Notes: a model not told the origin generated them from the sequence alone. Counted from the stretch's first letter, positions 15,155 through 23,865 are shown. The stretch is 43,215 bases of DNA from Nitrosotalea sp. (GCA_029850515.1 JARCRW010000013.1:1-43215); one strand, 5' to 3'. Made by a program: numbers and translations.

Positions 15155-16165
15155 GACTCCAGAAATTCTTACCTCGAAACCATCATCCAGTTTTCCTATT
15201 CCATATTTGCATCCAGTCATCTTTGCTGCAACAAAAAGATTTGTCTCCAAGTGTTTTGTAATTTGTTTTACTCTATATACTGAAGTTTCTTTTACAAGAG
15301 CAAGTGGAACTACTAGCATGTCAGAAAGATAAAGATCAACACCAAGGCTTGATTCGATGAATCTTTTTGCGACTGATTCTCCAAGACCCTGTAGACCTTT
15401 TTGGTAAATACCATCAGAACCTATGATGGAACTTGCATCGTGTGAAAATATCAACATTGAGCATCCGGCATCTATCGCATCTTCTTCTTTTATTGCAATT
15501 TCACAATCAAATCCATTTTCAACAAGAATATTTCTTGCAACATGTATCTCTTTTTCTACCATTTCCTTCGGAATATGAGAATGAGCACACAAGATCTTGA
15601 CAGTTTTGGTATTTCTCTCAAGAAGTGATACAGGATTTGCATTCTTACAAGGCTGTATTTGTACTTCAACAAGTCCTCCTCCTTTTGGATAATATCCACG
15701 TCTTTTGATATCTAATGTAAAATTGATTCCAATTCTAGATAATGCTTCATAAAAAACATGTTTTGTGTAATCCGATGTGGGACTCCAAGGCACATCTGTA
15801 CCACCAACAATTGACAATCTCAATTTATTTTTCATCAGTGAAACAGCAGGAATCAACACTTGCAAAACAAGTGGAATGCTGCCTGCAGTACCAATGTCTT
15901 CCTGCAGATCTAAATCCAGTCCCTGAGAAGGAAAAAACTTTAACAAAGTTGAATTTACATAAAGCCCTTCTACTCTAGCTTGACAGATCTTTGACAATAT
16001 TTTTATCCCAAGCAAATGTTGTGGTCTAAGACCTGGAACCTTTCGATTCTTTCGAATGTTTTCTATCTCAACGGGTTTGCCTGTAATTGCAGACAAGGTG
16101 ATAGCACTTCGAATTATCTGTCCTCCACCTTCTCCAAAACCGCCGTCTATCTTTATTGGTTCCAT
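15143..16165 (-). CDS. rtcA: RNA 3'-terminal phosphate cyclase
   Basis: RtcA converts RNA 3'-phosphates to 2',3'-cyclic phosphates with ATP through a covalent AMP-histidine. The 340-aa length is normal. The visible signatures are GGFGEGGGQIIRSA at residues 8-21, GLRPQHL near 46, and HLETNLFV near residue 305, where the catalytic histidine is expected. GTDVPWSPTSDY near 121-132 is typical of this family. In archaea the enzyme is thought to act in RNA repair or end processing. It stands alone, with a convergent CopD-like gene overlapping by 12 bp. Confidence 0.92.
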   Translation of the reverse strand: MEPIKIDGGFGEGGGQIIRSAITLSAITGKPVEIENIRKNRKVPGLRPQHLLGIKILSKICQARVEGLYVNSTLLKFFPSQGLDLDLQEDIGTAGSIPLVLQVLIPAVSLMKNKLRLSIVGGTDVPWSPTSDYTKHVFYEALSRIGINFTLDIKRRGYYPKGGGLVEVQIQPCKNANPVSLLERNTKTVKILCAHSHIPKEMVEKEIHVARNILVENGFDCEIAIKEEDAIDAGCSMLIFSHDASSIIGSDGIYQKGLQGLGESVAKRFIESSLGVDLYLSDMLVVPLALVKETSVYRVKQITKHLETNLFVAAKMTGCKYGIGKLDDGFEVRISGVSDT

Positions 16166-16250
16166 GACTAACTCGTTTAATTTTGGAATCTAATTAATGA
16201 TCCTGATTTTCTTGTGTTTAATTAAACAATTCATGTGGCTAGTAATGGTT

Positions 16251-16259
16251 TTTTAAACT
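16251..16259 (+). promoter_or_regulatory. TATA box for nadM
   Basis: TTTTTAAAC is centred about 25 nt before the ATG at 16280, so the transcript is probably leaderless. Confidence 0.45.
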
Positions 16260-16279
16260 AGTGCAACAAGATCTCGGCA

Positions 16280-16777
16280 ATGGACGGTCTTCTAATTGGC
16301 AGATTTCAACCATTTCACAAGGGACATCTAGAAGCAGTAAGAATTGGACTATCCAAAGTTGACAATCTTTGGATCGGGATTGGAAGCTCAAACAAGAGTT
16401 ATGAAAAAAGAAATCCATTTACAGCAGATGAACGAAAAGAAATGATTCTTTCATCACTTGATTCTAAGATGCTGGAACGTATCAAGATATTCTTTGTACC
16501 AGATACTGGTGATCATGAAAAGTGGACTTTTCATGTTGATTCCATCGTACCTCCATATGATGTGGTCTTTTCAAATGACGAATTTACTATCACATTGTAC
16601 AAAAAAAGAGGAAAAAGTGTCTTTGAGGTTCCTTTGTTAAAGAGAGATATAATATCTGGAACAAATATTCGCGAGTTGATCGCAAGTGGCAAAGATTGGT
16701 CAGATCTTGTTCCTGAAGGAACCAAACAAGTGCTTTTAAAAATAGATGCAAAAAGCAGACTGCTCAAAATTCTGTAA
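16280..16777 (+). CDS. nadM: Nicotinamide-nucleotide adenylyltransferase
   Basis: NadM joins NMN and ATP to form NAD+. The archaeal form is a compact nucleotidyltransferase of about 165-180 aa, as here. Residues 7-16 read GRFQPFHKGH, the HxGH active-site region, and ISGTNIRELI (around 124-133) is the second signature (ISGTxIR) that binds ATP phosphates. GIGSSNKSYEKRNPFTADER is the characteristic loop for this family. The next gene starts within 20-45 bp and has its own TATA box overlapping the stop codon. Confidence 0.93.
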   Translation: MDGLLIGRFQPFHKGHLEAVRIGLSKVDNLWIGIGSSNKSYEKRNPFTADERKEMILSSLDSKMLERIKIFFVPDTGDHEKWTFHVDSIVPPYDVVFSNDEFTITLYKKRGKSVFEVPLLKRDIISGTNIRELIASGKDWSDLVPEGTKQVLLKIDAKSRLLKIL

Positions 16778-16785
16778 TTATAAAT
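16776..16785 (+). promoter_or_regulatory. TATA box for the class V aminotransferase
   Basis: AATTATAAAT overlaps the nadM stop codon. The TSS would be near 16806, downstream of the TTG at 16796. The GGAG at 16809-16812 is seven bases before the TTG at 16820. Confidence 0.45.
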
Positions 16786-16819
16786 AGCGGTTAACTTGCT
16801 TGCAAATTGGAGAATTTAT

Positions 16820-17962
16820 TTGGAATATCTAGTCATGTTACCAGGACCAACGAATGTTCCGGAAAGAGTAACACGTTCAATGTTTACTCACATGATAAAT
16901 CACAGAAGTAAAGATTTTGTCAAGTTGTATGTAGATACTATTGAAAAGAGTCAGAAAATTTTTGATACAACAAGTGATGTAGTAGCCCTCAGTGCATCTG
17001 GAACAGGTGCAGTAGAAGCTTCTGTTGTAAACATGATAAAGAAAGGTGACAAGGTAATAATTCCAGTTAACGGCGAATTTAGCAGCAGACTCTCAACAAT
17101 GTTAGAGTGGGCTGGTGCAAATGTTATACGTCTCACAACACCATTTGGAGAAAATGCAACTTTTGATCAAGTAAAAGAGGCATTTGATAACAACAAGGAT
17201 GTAAAGGCATTCTATGTTGTTTGGAATGAAACTTCTACTGGTACAATGGTCAAATATCTTGATAGGATAAAAGATCTTACCGCAAGAAACGATTCTTTCT
17301 ATGTAGTAGACGGAGTATCAATACTTGGCGGAGAAGAATTCCATATGGACAAATGGGGAGTAGATGTATGTGTAACAGGTGCACAAAAAGCGCTTGCTGC
17401 TCCTCCAGGAATTTCACCAATTGCAGTTAGCCAAAAGGCAAAGAAGTACATGATTGCAAATCCTCCTCCTACATTCTACTTTAACATGGCAAGATACTTC
17501 AAGTATTATGATGACTCTAAAGAGACACCGTTTACTCCTGCCATTCCATTGTTATACGCATACCGAGAAGCACTTGATATTATTCTAGAGGAAGGAATTG
17601 ACAACAGAATTAAAAGACATAGAGTTTGTTCTGATGCTCTTTACAGTGGACTGAGCGCAATTGGACTATCTCCATTTGCTAAAGAGGATGCACGTTCCAC
17701 GGTTGTGATTGCATTGAACTATCTTCAAGGGCTAGATGACAAGACATTCAGAGGAACACTCTCTGAAAAATTCCGAGTTTTAGTTGCGGGTGGATTTGGA
17801 GAACTAAAAGGTAAAGTATTCAGAGTTGGATGTATGGGAGAAGTAAACAAGTATCATGTAATGAGAACAATCTCTTCAATAGCATCTACACTTGATATGA
17901 TGGGGTACAAGACAAATCCCGAAGCACTAAAAGTTGCTGAAGACAAACTCAAGTCATTATAA
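16820..17962 (+). CDS. Class V aminotransferase (serine-pyruvate / alanine-glyoxylate type)
   Basis: This PLP enzyme transfers the amino group of alanine or serine to a 2-oxo acid. Signatures are MLPGPTNVP at the start, ASGTGAVEA near residue 59, VVWNETSTGT near 133, the DGVSILGG loop and the PLP-lysine region GAQKALAAPPG near residues 187-197. I place the start at the TTG at 16820 (380 aa), because a GGAG ribosome-binding site sits seven bases before it and the TATA box puts the TSS after the longer frame's first codon (16796). Glycine-serine interconversion and glyoxylate metabolism are typical roles; the substrate pair is not decided. Confidence 0.88.
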   Translation: MEYLVMLPGPTNVPERVTRSMFTHMINHRSKDFVKLYVDTIEKSQKIFDTTSDVVALSASGTGAVEASVVNMIKKGDKVIIPVNGEFSSRLSTMLEWAGANVIRLTTPFGENATFDQVKEAFDNNKDVKAFYVVWNETSTGTMVKYLDRIKDLTARNDSFYVVDGVSILGGEEFHMDKWGVDVCVTGAQKALAAPPGISPIAVSQKAKKYMIANPPPTFYFNMARYFKYYDDSKETPFTPAIPLLYAYREALDIILEEGIDNRIKRHRVCSDALYSGLSAIGLSPFAKEDARSTVVIALNYLQGLDDKTFRGTLSEKFRVLVAGGFGELKGKVFRVGCMGEVNKYHVMRTISSIASTLDMMGYKTNPEALKVAEDKLKSL

Positions 17963-17973
17963 TTCGTGTTAAC

Positions 17974-17982
17974 TTAATATAA
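17974..17982 (+). promoter_or_regulatory. TATA box for the FKBP gene
   Basis: TTAATATAA is centred 27 nt before the TTG at 18005, supporting that rare start codon and a leaderless mRNA. Confidence 0.5.
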
Positions 17983-18004
17983 GGAATTCAAAGGATCGAT
18001 CACG

Positions 18005-18751
18005 TTGACTTTCCAAAAAGGAACTTTAATTCTAGTAGATTATACTGCCAAGGTTAAAGATTCAAACGAGGTCTTTGAGACAACACGAGAAGCTGACGCT
18101 AAATCAAGTTCAATTCATGATGCAAATGTCAAGTATCAACCAAGACTCATTTCTGTGGGAGAGTCTTGGGTTCTAAAGGGTCTTGATGACGCACTAGCAA
18201 ATACAAAAACTGGCGACAAACTCTCAATCGAGGTTCCTCCAGAGAAAGGGTTTGGAGTGAGAGATTCTAGTAAGGTTCGTATGATTCCACTTCGAAAACT
18301 AGGAGAAGATGCAGAAAAGGTTACAGTTGGCGATACAATAGATCTTGATGACAGGACCGGTATTGTAAGATTCATCGGTTCAGGTCGAGTCCAAGTTGAT
18401 TTCAACCACAGATTTGCAGGAAAAACAATTGTTTATGATCTTAATGTTATAAAATCACTTGACACAGATCAAGACAAAGTCCTGGGATTGCTCAAGCGAA
18501 GATTCCCAATTGAAGAATCAAAGCTTGCATTTGAGATCAAGGGAACAGCAGTGGATGTCACCATTCCAGAGGAAGCAATGATGATGGAAGGTCTTCAGAT
18601 AGTAAAACGCGCAATTGCAAACGAGATCTTTAAGTTTGTTCCAAAACTAGACAAGGTAAACTTTGTTGACACTTACAACAAACCAAAACAGGACAAGCCA
18701 GCAGAACAAAAACCAGTTGAAACAAAACCTGTACAACCAAAAACAGCCTAG
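18005..18751 (+). CDS. FKBP-type peptidyl-prolyl isomerase, long archaeal form
   Basis: The 248-aa protein is a SlyD-like FKBP. The N-terminal FKBP half (GTLILVDYTAKV at 6-17, then GESWVLKGLDDAL and PPEKGFG) contains an inserted flap domain (about 86-135; VGDTIDLDDRTGIVRFIGSG and VDFNHRFAGKTIVYDL), which in relatives binds unfolded proteins. Residues 150-225 form a further alpha/beta domain as in archaeal FKBP26, and the last 22 residues are a Lys/Pro/Glu/Gln-rich tail. It acts as a foldase and chaperone in the cytoplasm. No signal peptide. The start codon is TTG. Confidence 0.9.
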   Translation: MTFQKGTLILVDYTAKVKDSNEVFETTREADAKSSSIHDANVKYQPRLISVGESWVLKGLDDALANTKTGDKLSIEVPPEKGFGVRDSSKVRMIPLRKLGEDAEKVTVGDTIDLDDRTGIVRFIGSGRVQVDFNHRFAGKTIVYDLNVIKSLDTDQDKVLGLLKRRFPIEESKLAFEIKGTAVDVTIPEEAMMMEGLQIVKRAIANEIFKFVPKLDKVNFVDTYNKPKQDKPAEQKPVETKPVQPKTA

Positions 18752-18753
18752 AA

Positions 18754-19794
18754 TTATAGTACGCCAGTACTTTTTGCAAGCTCTATAGCTTTTACTTCAT
18801 TCATTTTTATCTTGCTGAGAATTGTATATCTCTCAGGTCTTAGTGATTGTGCAATTGTCAGAGCCCGTGCAAGAATCTCCGGCTCAAGTCCAATCTCTTT
18901 GGCCTTGGTTGGTGCTCCGACATTTTTTAGCATCTTGATTATCTTCTTCCAGTCTTGGCCTTGGAGCTTTGCAACAAGTATTGCACCAATGCCGCATTTT
19001 TCTCCATGCAGGCCAATGCCTGGCTTGAGATGATCAACTGCATGAGAAAACAAGTGTTCTGCGCCAGAACATGGCCTGCTGCTTCCAGCAATGCAGGCAG
19101 CTACGCCTGAACTAATCAAGGCCTCTACAATCATTCTAACGTCTGGATGTTTCCTAAAATCTTTTGAATTGTCAATGACTATCTTTGCACTCATTGATGC
19201 AAGATTTGCAGCATAGGTTCCAAAATATTCTCCAACGTTATCTCTTGCAAGTTCCCAGTCTCGTACTGCAGTAACTTTTGCCATAAGATCACCACAACCA
19301 CTTGCTAAAAGTCTCCTTGGAGCCTTTTTCAGAATTGCAATATCTACAAAGACTCCCAAAGGCGCTGTAGCAATTATAGAATAGGGCTTGTCTCCTCGTA
19401 ATGAAACAAAGGGACTTGCAATGCCGTCATGTGAAGCAGAGGTTGGTATGCTTACAAATGATTTCTTTAATGTAAATGCAATCATCTTTGCAATGTCAAC
19501 AGACCTGCCGCCTCCGATTCCAATTATCAAATCACTTTTGTCTTTTTTTATTTCAACAAGCGTCTTTTTTGCAGCTTCGACATCATTGCTTGTACTTCTG
19601 TGCCACACATACTTGATCTTTGAATCCGAAAGTGAAGCAGAAATCTTTTTGTCAGTTATCTTTCGTACCTGATCTCCTGAAACTAGAGAAACCTTCTTTG
19701 GGTTTGACAGGTCTACCAGAAAGTCTCCTATATCGGAAATATTGTTCTCACCTATGAGTATCTTTCTTGGTAGCTCCATTATGTGAGAAGCCAT
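18754..19794 (-). CDS. egsA: sn-Glycerol-1-phosphate dehydrogenase
   Basis: This NAD(P)H-dependent enzyme reduces dihydroxyacetone phosphate to sn-glycerol-1-phosphate, the backbone of archaeal lipids, and marks the window as archaeal. Motifs include IIGIGGGRSVDIAKM (nucleotide binding, near residue 90), SIPTSASHDGIASP (metal/substrate region), GCGDLMAKVTAVRDW and a histidine pair in AEHLFSHA and GLHGEKCGIG for zinc. I choose the ATG at 19794 (346 aa): the TATA-like box at 19815-19822 is 24 nt upstream of it, but only 15 nt from the alternative GTG at 19803. The gene is divergent from psmB. Confidence 0.94.
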   Translation of the reverse strand: MASHIMELPRKILIGENNISDIGDFLVDLSNPKKVSLVSGDQVRKITDKKISASLSDSKIKYVWHRSTSNDVEAAKKTLVEIKKDKSDLIIGIGGGRSVDIAKMIAFTLKKSFVSIPTSASHDGIASPFVSLRGDKPYSIIATAPLGVFVDIAILKKAPRRLLASGCGDLMAKVTAVRDWELARDNVGEYFGTYAANLASMSAKIVIDNSKDFRKHPDVRMIVEALISSGVAACIAGSSRPCSGAEHLFSHAVDHLKPGIGLHGEKCGIGAILVAKLQGQDWKKIIKMLKNVGAPTKAKEIGLEPEILARALTIAQSLRPERYTILSKIKMNEVKAIELAKSTGVL

Positions 19795-19814
19795 GGTTTT
19801 CACTTGGAACTTGG

Positions 19815-19822
19815 TTATTTAT
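19815..19822 (-). promoter_or_regulatory. TATA box for egsA
   Basis: On the minus strand ATAAATAA lies 24 nt before the ATG at 19794. It is only about 30 bp from the oppositely directed psmB box, so the two promoters share a short control region. Confidence 0.45.
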
Positions 19823-19844
19823 CGATATCCTGAATAATCCAAAG

Positions 19845-19852
19845 TTATTTAA
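19845..19852 (+). promoter_or_regulatory. TATA box for psmB
   Basis: TTATTTAA would place the transcription start near 19872-19878, which rules out translation starts upstream and fits the TTG at 19899 with GGAG at 19887-19890. Confidence 0.45.
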
Positions 19853-19898
19853 GCGGGTGATATACAAACCGAAGTATCTCAAGTTAGGAGCAAGTTAT

Positions 19899-20531
19899 TT
19901 GTCAGACTATATTGAACAACACACATACCATGGAACAACTACAGTAGGGATAAGCTGTACTGACGGTGTAGTTTTATGCGCAGATATGAGAGCAAGCGCA
20001 GGATATTTCATAGCAAATAACAATACAATGAAGATCCAAAAGATCGATCATCATGCAGGAATGACAATTGCAGGTGGCGTTGCAGATGCACAAAATGTAA
20101 CAGACATGTTACGATACCATTCAAACATACACAGAATTGACAAGCAAGAGTATCTACCGATCAAGTCAATTGCAAGACTTGCATCATTGATATTTTTCCA
20201 GAATAGATACTATCCATTTATTGCGGATATCCTCGTTGGAGGATATGACAAGCAAGGTCCATCACTTTACAACATCGATATGTTTGGATCACTTGACAAA
20301 AAAACATTCGTAACAACAGGAAGTGGCTCTCCAGTAGCATATGGTCTCTTGGAAAGTGAATACCGTGATGGCCTAACAGTAGAAGAGGGAAAAACAATTG
20401 CTCTAAGAGCGGTAAAAGCTGCAATCACTAGAAACATTGGAACTGGTGATGGAATCAATGTAGCAATAATCGACCAGCAGGGATACCGACTCTTGACAAA
20501 AGAACAGAAAAAGGCCATAATTACGCTTTAG
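19899..20531 (+). CDS. psmB: Proteasome beta subunit, with corrected start
   Basis: The protein is the catalytic 20S proteasome beta subunit. The autocatalytic processing site is HG/TTTVGI; with the TTG start at 19899 the propeptide is 12 residues (M to G12) and the mature protein 198 residues. Thr1, Asp17 (in CADMRAS) and Lys33 (in TMKIQKI) of the mature numbering are present. TTG at 19899 is chosen because GGAG ends eight bases before it. The open frame extends upstream to 19767, but that part lies before the TATA-predicted TSS and overlaps the egsA 5' end. It ends 7 bp before the aCPSF1 gene, so the two are probably co-transcribed. Confidence 0.94.
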   Translation: MSDYIEQHTYHGTTTVGISCTDGVVLCADMRASAGYFIANNNTMKIQKIDHHAGMTIAGGVADAQNVTDMLRYHSNIHRIDKQEYLPIKSIARLASLIFFQNRYYPFIADILVGGYDKQGPSLYNIDMFGSLDKKTFVTTGSGSPVAYGLLESEYRDGLTVEEGKTIALRAVKAAITRNIGTGDGINVAIIDQQGYRLLTKEQKKAIITL

Positions 20532-20538
20532 TGATTTA

Positions 20539-22470
20539 ATGCAAAGAAAACAAGCACAACGTGAACTATCTCCAGCCCAAAACATAATGGCAACAATACT
20601 GCAAAGTATTCCAAAAGAAGCTGACGTAACCAAGATAGATTATGAAGGTCCGAGAATTGCAATCTATACAAAGAATCCAAAATACCTGATGGAGCACAAC
20701 GAAGTAATCTCCAACATGGTAAATGTAATCAAAAAAAGAATTGTAGTAAGAACTGAAGAATCAATCAGAAAGAACGAGGAAGAGTCACGACAAATTCTAA
20801 CTCAAATGCTCCCAAAAGAGGCAGAACTTGGGGGAACATTCTTTGATACTGCAACAGGCGAGATGACCGTTGATGTAAAGCGTCCATGGCTTCTTAACAA
20901 CACTGATGCCTTTAACATGCCAGAACTTGTCTCAAAGACAGGTTGGAGAATACGAATTAGAAAGGCAACCGCAAGCCAGTCTTCTACCATTCAAACCATA
21001 AACTATAACCTCAAAATTTCCTCAACTGAGCGAAGCAAACACCTAAGACAGATAGGTGAGCAAATATTTCGTCCAAAACTCTCTGAAGATGCAGAGGTTT
21101 CACTGATGACACTTGGAGGATTTAGCCAAGTGGGAAGATCTTGTATGCTTCTTACCACTCATGAAAGCAAGATCCTAATTGATTGTGGCATAAATCCTGG
21201 TGCAAAGAACCCGATAGAGGCATTTCCACGCCTTGACTGGCCAAATATAACATTAGATGAGCTTGACGCAGTAGTAATCAGTCATGCCCACCTAGACCAC
21301 ACGGGATTCCTGCCTGTCTTGTTCAAGTATGGCTACAAGGGTCCAATCTACTGTACCGAACCAACCCTACCAATGATGAACCTAATCCAGCTTGATGCGA
21401 TCAAGGTTGCAGCAGCCCAAGGTCGAGTTCCCATGTATTCTGAGCGCGATGTCAAGCAAGTCATGAAACAGACCATTCCGTTGTCATATGGAACAGTCAC
21501 GGATATTTCACCAGATATCAAACTGGTATTTTCAAATGCAGGTCATATTTTGGGCTCTGCAAGTTGCCACTTTCATATAGGAAACGGTAATCATAACTTT
21601 GTCTATACAGGTGATCTAAAATATGGAAAATCAATGCTCTTTGAGAGTGCATCTTGGAACTTTCCAAGAGTAGAGACATTATTGATTGAGAGTACCTATG
21701 GTGCAAAAGAAGACATCCAGTCATCACGAGAAGAGGTCGAGGCCGCTTTCATAAAATCGGTAAACGAAACATTGCGAAACGGTGGAAAGGTATTGATCCC
21801 AATTCCTGCAGTGGGCCGTGCACAGGAACTGATGATGGTAATCGATCAATACATGAAGCAAGGACAACTAATGGAAGCGCCAGTATTTACAGAGGGAATG
21901 ATCTCCGAGGCAACTGCAATACATGAATCTTATCCGGAATATCTTGCACGAGAACTAAGACAAAAGATCCTTGAGACAGATGATAATCCATTTGATTCTG
22001 AATATTTCACAAACATCGAGCATTCTGATGCAAGAGAAGAACCATTGCGCGAAGGTCCATCAATTATCATGGCAACATCTGGTATGCTAGAGGGTGGACC
22101 AGTGCTTGAATACTTTAAAAATATTGCACCAGTCCAGAAAAACAAGATCTTATTTGTATCCTATCAAGTAAATGGCACACTGGGCAGAAGAGTTCTTGAC
22201 GGTTCAAGACAAGTCTCTGTTGTCGGAAAAGATGGAAAGATCGAGGTTATCAACATCAACTGTTCAACTGAAAAACTTGATGGGTTCAGTGGTCACAGTG
22301 ATTACAACCAATTGATGTCATACATTCACAGACTGCGACCAAAACTAAGAAGAGTAATCGTAAATCATGGTGAGAGACGCAAGTGTGAAAACTTGGCAAG
22401 CTCAGTACACAGGATGTTTAGAATTGCGACAACATGTCCTCAAGTGCAAGAAGGAATTAGATTACTTTAG
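20539..22470 (+). CDS. KH-domain beta-CASP ribonuclease aCPSF1 / transcription termination factor FttA
   Basis: The 643-aa protein has the archaeal CPSF layout: two N-terminal KH-type domains (about residues 1-70 and 71-145), a metallo-beta-lactamase core with SHAHLDHTGFLPVL near residue 250 and AGHILGSAS near 335, and a beta-CASP domain ending in GFSGHSDYNQL near 580 and VIVNHGERRKC near 610. The HxHxDH metal-binding motif is intact. The protein cleaves nascent RNA at U-rich 3' ends and terminates transcription. It follows psmB by 7 bp, linking protein and RNA turnover in one operon. The 3' end overlaps sepF by 9 bp. Confidence 0.94.
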   Translation: MQRKQAQRELSPAQNIMATILQSIPKEADVTKIDYEGPRIAIYTKNPKYLMEHNEVISNMVNVIKKRIVVRTEESIRKNEEESRQILTQMLPKEAELGGTFFDTATGEMTVDVKRPWLLNNTDAFNMPELVSKTGWRIRIRKATASQSSTIQTINYNLKISSTERSKHLRQIGEQIFRPKLSEDAEVSLMTLGGFSQVGRSCMLLTTHESKILIDCGINPGAKNPIEAFPRLDWPNITLDELDAVVISHAHLDHTGFLPVLFKYGYKGPIYCTEPTLPMMNLIQLDAIKVAAAQGRVPMYSERDVKQVMKQTIPLSYGTVTDISPDIKLVFSNAGHILGSASCHFHIGNGNHNFVYTGDLKYGKSMLFESASWNFPRVETLLIESTYGAKEDIQSSREEVEAAFIKSVNETLRNGGKVLIPIPAVGRAQELMMVIDQYMKQGQLMEAPVFTEGMISEATAIHESYPEYLARELRQKILETDDNPFDSEYFTNIEHSDAREEPLREGPSIIMATSGMLEGGPVLEYFKNIAPVQKNKILFVSYQVNGTLGRRVLDGSRQVSVVGKDGKIEVININCSTEKLDGFSGHSDYNQLMSYIHRLRPKLRRVIVNHGERRKCENLASSVHRMFRIATTCPQVQEGIRLL

Positions 22471-22740
22471 ATCGTACTCGGCTCTCCAGATCTTTACGCC
22501 AGATGGAGTTACAATAATTCTTTCTTCACCAAGTCTTGCAATATCTGCATCTGCATTTTTTGCAATGTTGTAAATTTCTTCAACCGCCTTTCTAAGCTCA
22601 TCCACATTTTTTTGTGCAAGTGGGGTTACCCTGAGGACCAAAATCATTCCCTTTTTGATATCCTCTTTTACACCGTGTACATCACTATAGTCCCTCAAAG
22701 TTATTGCCTTGAGGTAGGTGGGAGCCTTTTGCGTCTGCAT
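22462..22740 (-). CDS. sepF: SepF-like protein, minimal form
   Basis: SepF anchors FtsZ to the membrane in many archaea and Gram-positive bacteria. The 92 residues are essentially only the SepF core: YLKAITLRDYSDV (9-21), a helix, GMILVLRVTPLA (31-42), a long helix with VDELRKAVEEIYNIAK, then DIARLGEERIIVTPSGVKIW (66-85). Archaeal SepFs usually start with an amphipathic membrane-targeting helix; here an in-frame TAA sits two codons before the ATG, so there is no such extension. It overlaps the convergent aCPSF1 gene by 9 bp. Whether it serves division through FtsZ or another process in a Cdv-dividing archaeon is unknown. Confidence 0.85.
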   Translation of the reverse strand: MQTQKAPTYLKAITLRDYSDVHGVKEDIKKGMILVLRVTPLAQKNVDELRKAVEEIYNIAKNADADIARLGEERIIVTPSGVKIWRAEYDLK

Positions 22741-22810
22741 ACCTTGTTAGCGATCAACTCCCTCAAAAAGTCTTTCTAGTCAATTGCAGTTCACAGATTA
22801 GCTTGCGTGG

Positions 22811-23857
22811 CTAAATTCTATACTGCAGGTACTCTGATTCTAAAATCGAACCAGTAAAAATCTCTGATTTTACTTCATTCTTTTCTGTCATGATTATGCC
22901 TTGCAAATCCTTTGGTGCATCAGAGTATCGTAATGTGATAGCTGCAGCTAATTTCAGATTTTTCTCAGAATCGTCTCCGCGCAAAACTGATACTGGACCG
23001 ACATGATCTTTTGTCTCAAACAAAACATCGCCAGGCAATGCAAGTGCCTTTAGCATTTCATTTTCATCCTTATGTCTTCCAACAATAAATTTTGTTTTCT
23101 CATCAAATCTGAAATGTCTTCCAATCTTTAGAAGATCAATATCGTTTGTATTTGGTGTCTCAATATGATGAAAAAGATCTTTTGCTCTGATTGAAAATGC
23201 AGGATCAGTAAGCAAACAACCACCGCCTGCATTTGGTGGATTATCAAAACCGAACTCTTGAGCCATCTTTAGCTGTTCTTTTCTTGAGCGTCCGCGGATC
23301 ATTCCAAGATTTTCTCTTTTTATCAATCCATCAATTTCTGGTTTTGTTGGTGGTAACAGTGCTGCAGAAAGTGGTCTGACAATAATTCCTTCAAGTCCAG
23401 ATTCTTTTTCTATTGTTCTTAGTGCAGGAGCAAATTGGCTCATTGGTCTTTGTCCCAAAACTTCACCTGATATGATAAATTCCGCACCAATGTCATCCAT
23501 TACTTTTTTGCCTGCCTTGAACATCATTGATCTACAATCAATACACGGATTCATCCCAGAACCGAAACCATGTTTTGGATGCTTTAGCATCTCGATATAA
23601 TCATCACCCAAGTAAACAGTTTTCAGATCAACGCCTAACGAATCTGCAGTCTCTCTTATTTCAAATCCACAACCTCTACCACAATCAAAATCACAAAACG
23701 GAGTCTTGATTGCAACAGCAGTAACATCAAATCCCTGATTCTGCATCATTTTTACAGCTAGCCTACTATCAAGACCGCCTGACAATAATGCTACAACTTT
23801 CTTCTTCTCTTCCACAAAACCAGAAGGTCTTTTTCCAATATCTAAACCTTCCAGCAA
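22811..23857 (-). CDS. PP-loop ATPase, MnmA-like tRNA thiolase family
   Basis: The 348-aa protein has the PP-loop SGGLDS at residues 26-31, typical of ATP-dependent sulfur transferases. NPCIDCR (C105, C108) matches the catalytic cysteine region of MnmA (NPC-x-x-C), and GGGCLLTDP (C214) the second catalytic cysteine. Between them C55-x3-C59-x3-C63 forms an extra cysteine cluster. The C-terminal 120 residues are a separate beta-rich domain (HFRFDEKTKFIVGRHKDE). The likely role is thiolation of a tRNA uridine. The TTG at 23857 abuts a TATA-like TTTATATT, so translation may really begin at the GTG at 23815 (residue 15). Confidence 0.78.
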   Translation of the reverse strand: MLEGLDIGKRPSGFVEEKKKVVALLSGGLDSRLAVKMMQNQGFDVTAVAIKTPFCDFDCGRGCGFEIRETADSLGVDLKTVYLGDDYIEMLKHPKHGFGSGMNPCIDCRSMMFKAGKKVMDDIGAEFIISGEVLGQRPMSQFAPALRTIEKESGLEGIIVRPLSAALLPPTKPEIDGLIKRENLGMIRGRSRKEQLKMAQEFGFDNPPNAGGGCLLTDPAFSIRAKDLFHHIETPNTNDIDLLKIGRHFRFDEKTKFIVGRHKDENEMLKALALPGDVLFETKDHVGPVSVLRGDDSEKNLKLAAAITLRYSDAPKDLQGIIMTEKNEVKSEIFTGSILESEYLQYRI

Positions 23858-23865
23858 ATATAAAA
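23856..23865 (+). promoter_or_regulatory. TATA box for the M24 peptidase
   Basis: AAATATAAAA lies about 30 nt before the TTG at 23890. On the opposite strand it reads TTTTATATTT and may also serve the divergent PP-loop gene. Confidence 0.4.

Noticed and set aside
19767-19898. Extra 44 N-terminal residues on the proteasome beta subunit
   Set aside because: They precede the predicted transcription start, overlap the egsA 5' end and would make an unusually long propeptide.
20218-20633. Minus-strand open frames opposite psmB and the aCPSF1 start
   Set aside because: They are mirror frames of strongly conserved genes, overlap each other and have no promoter or family motif.
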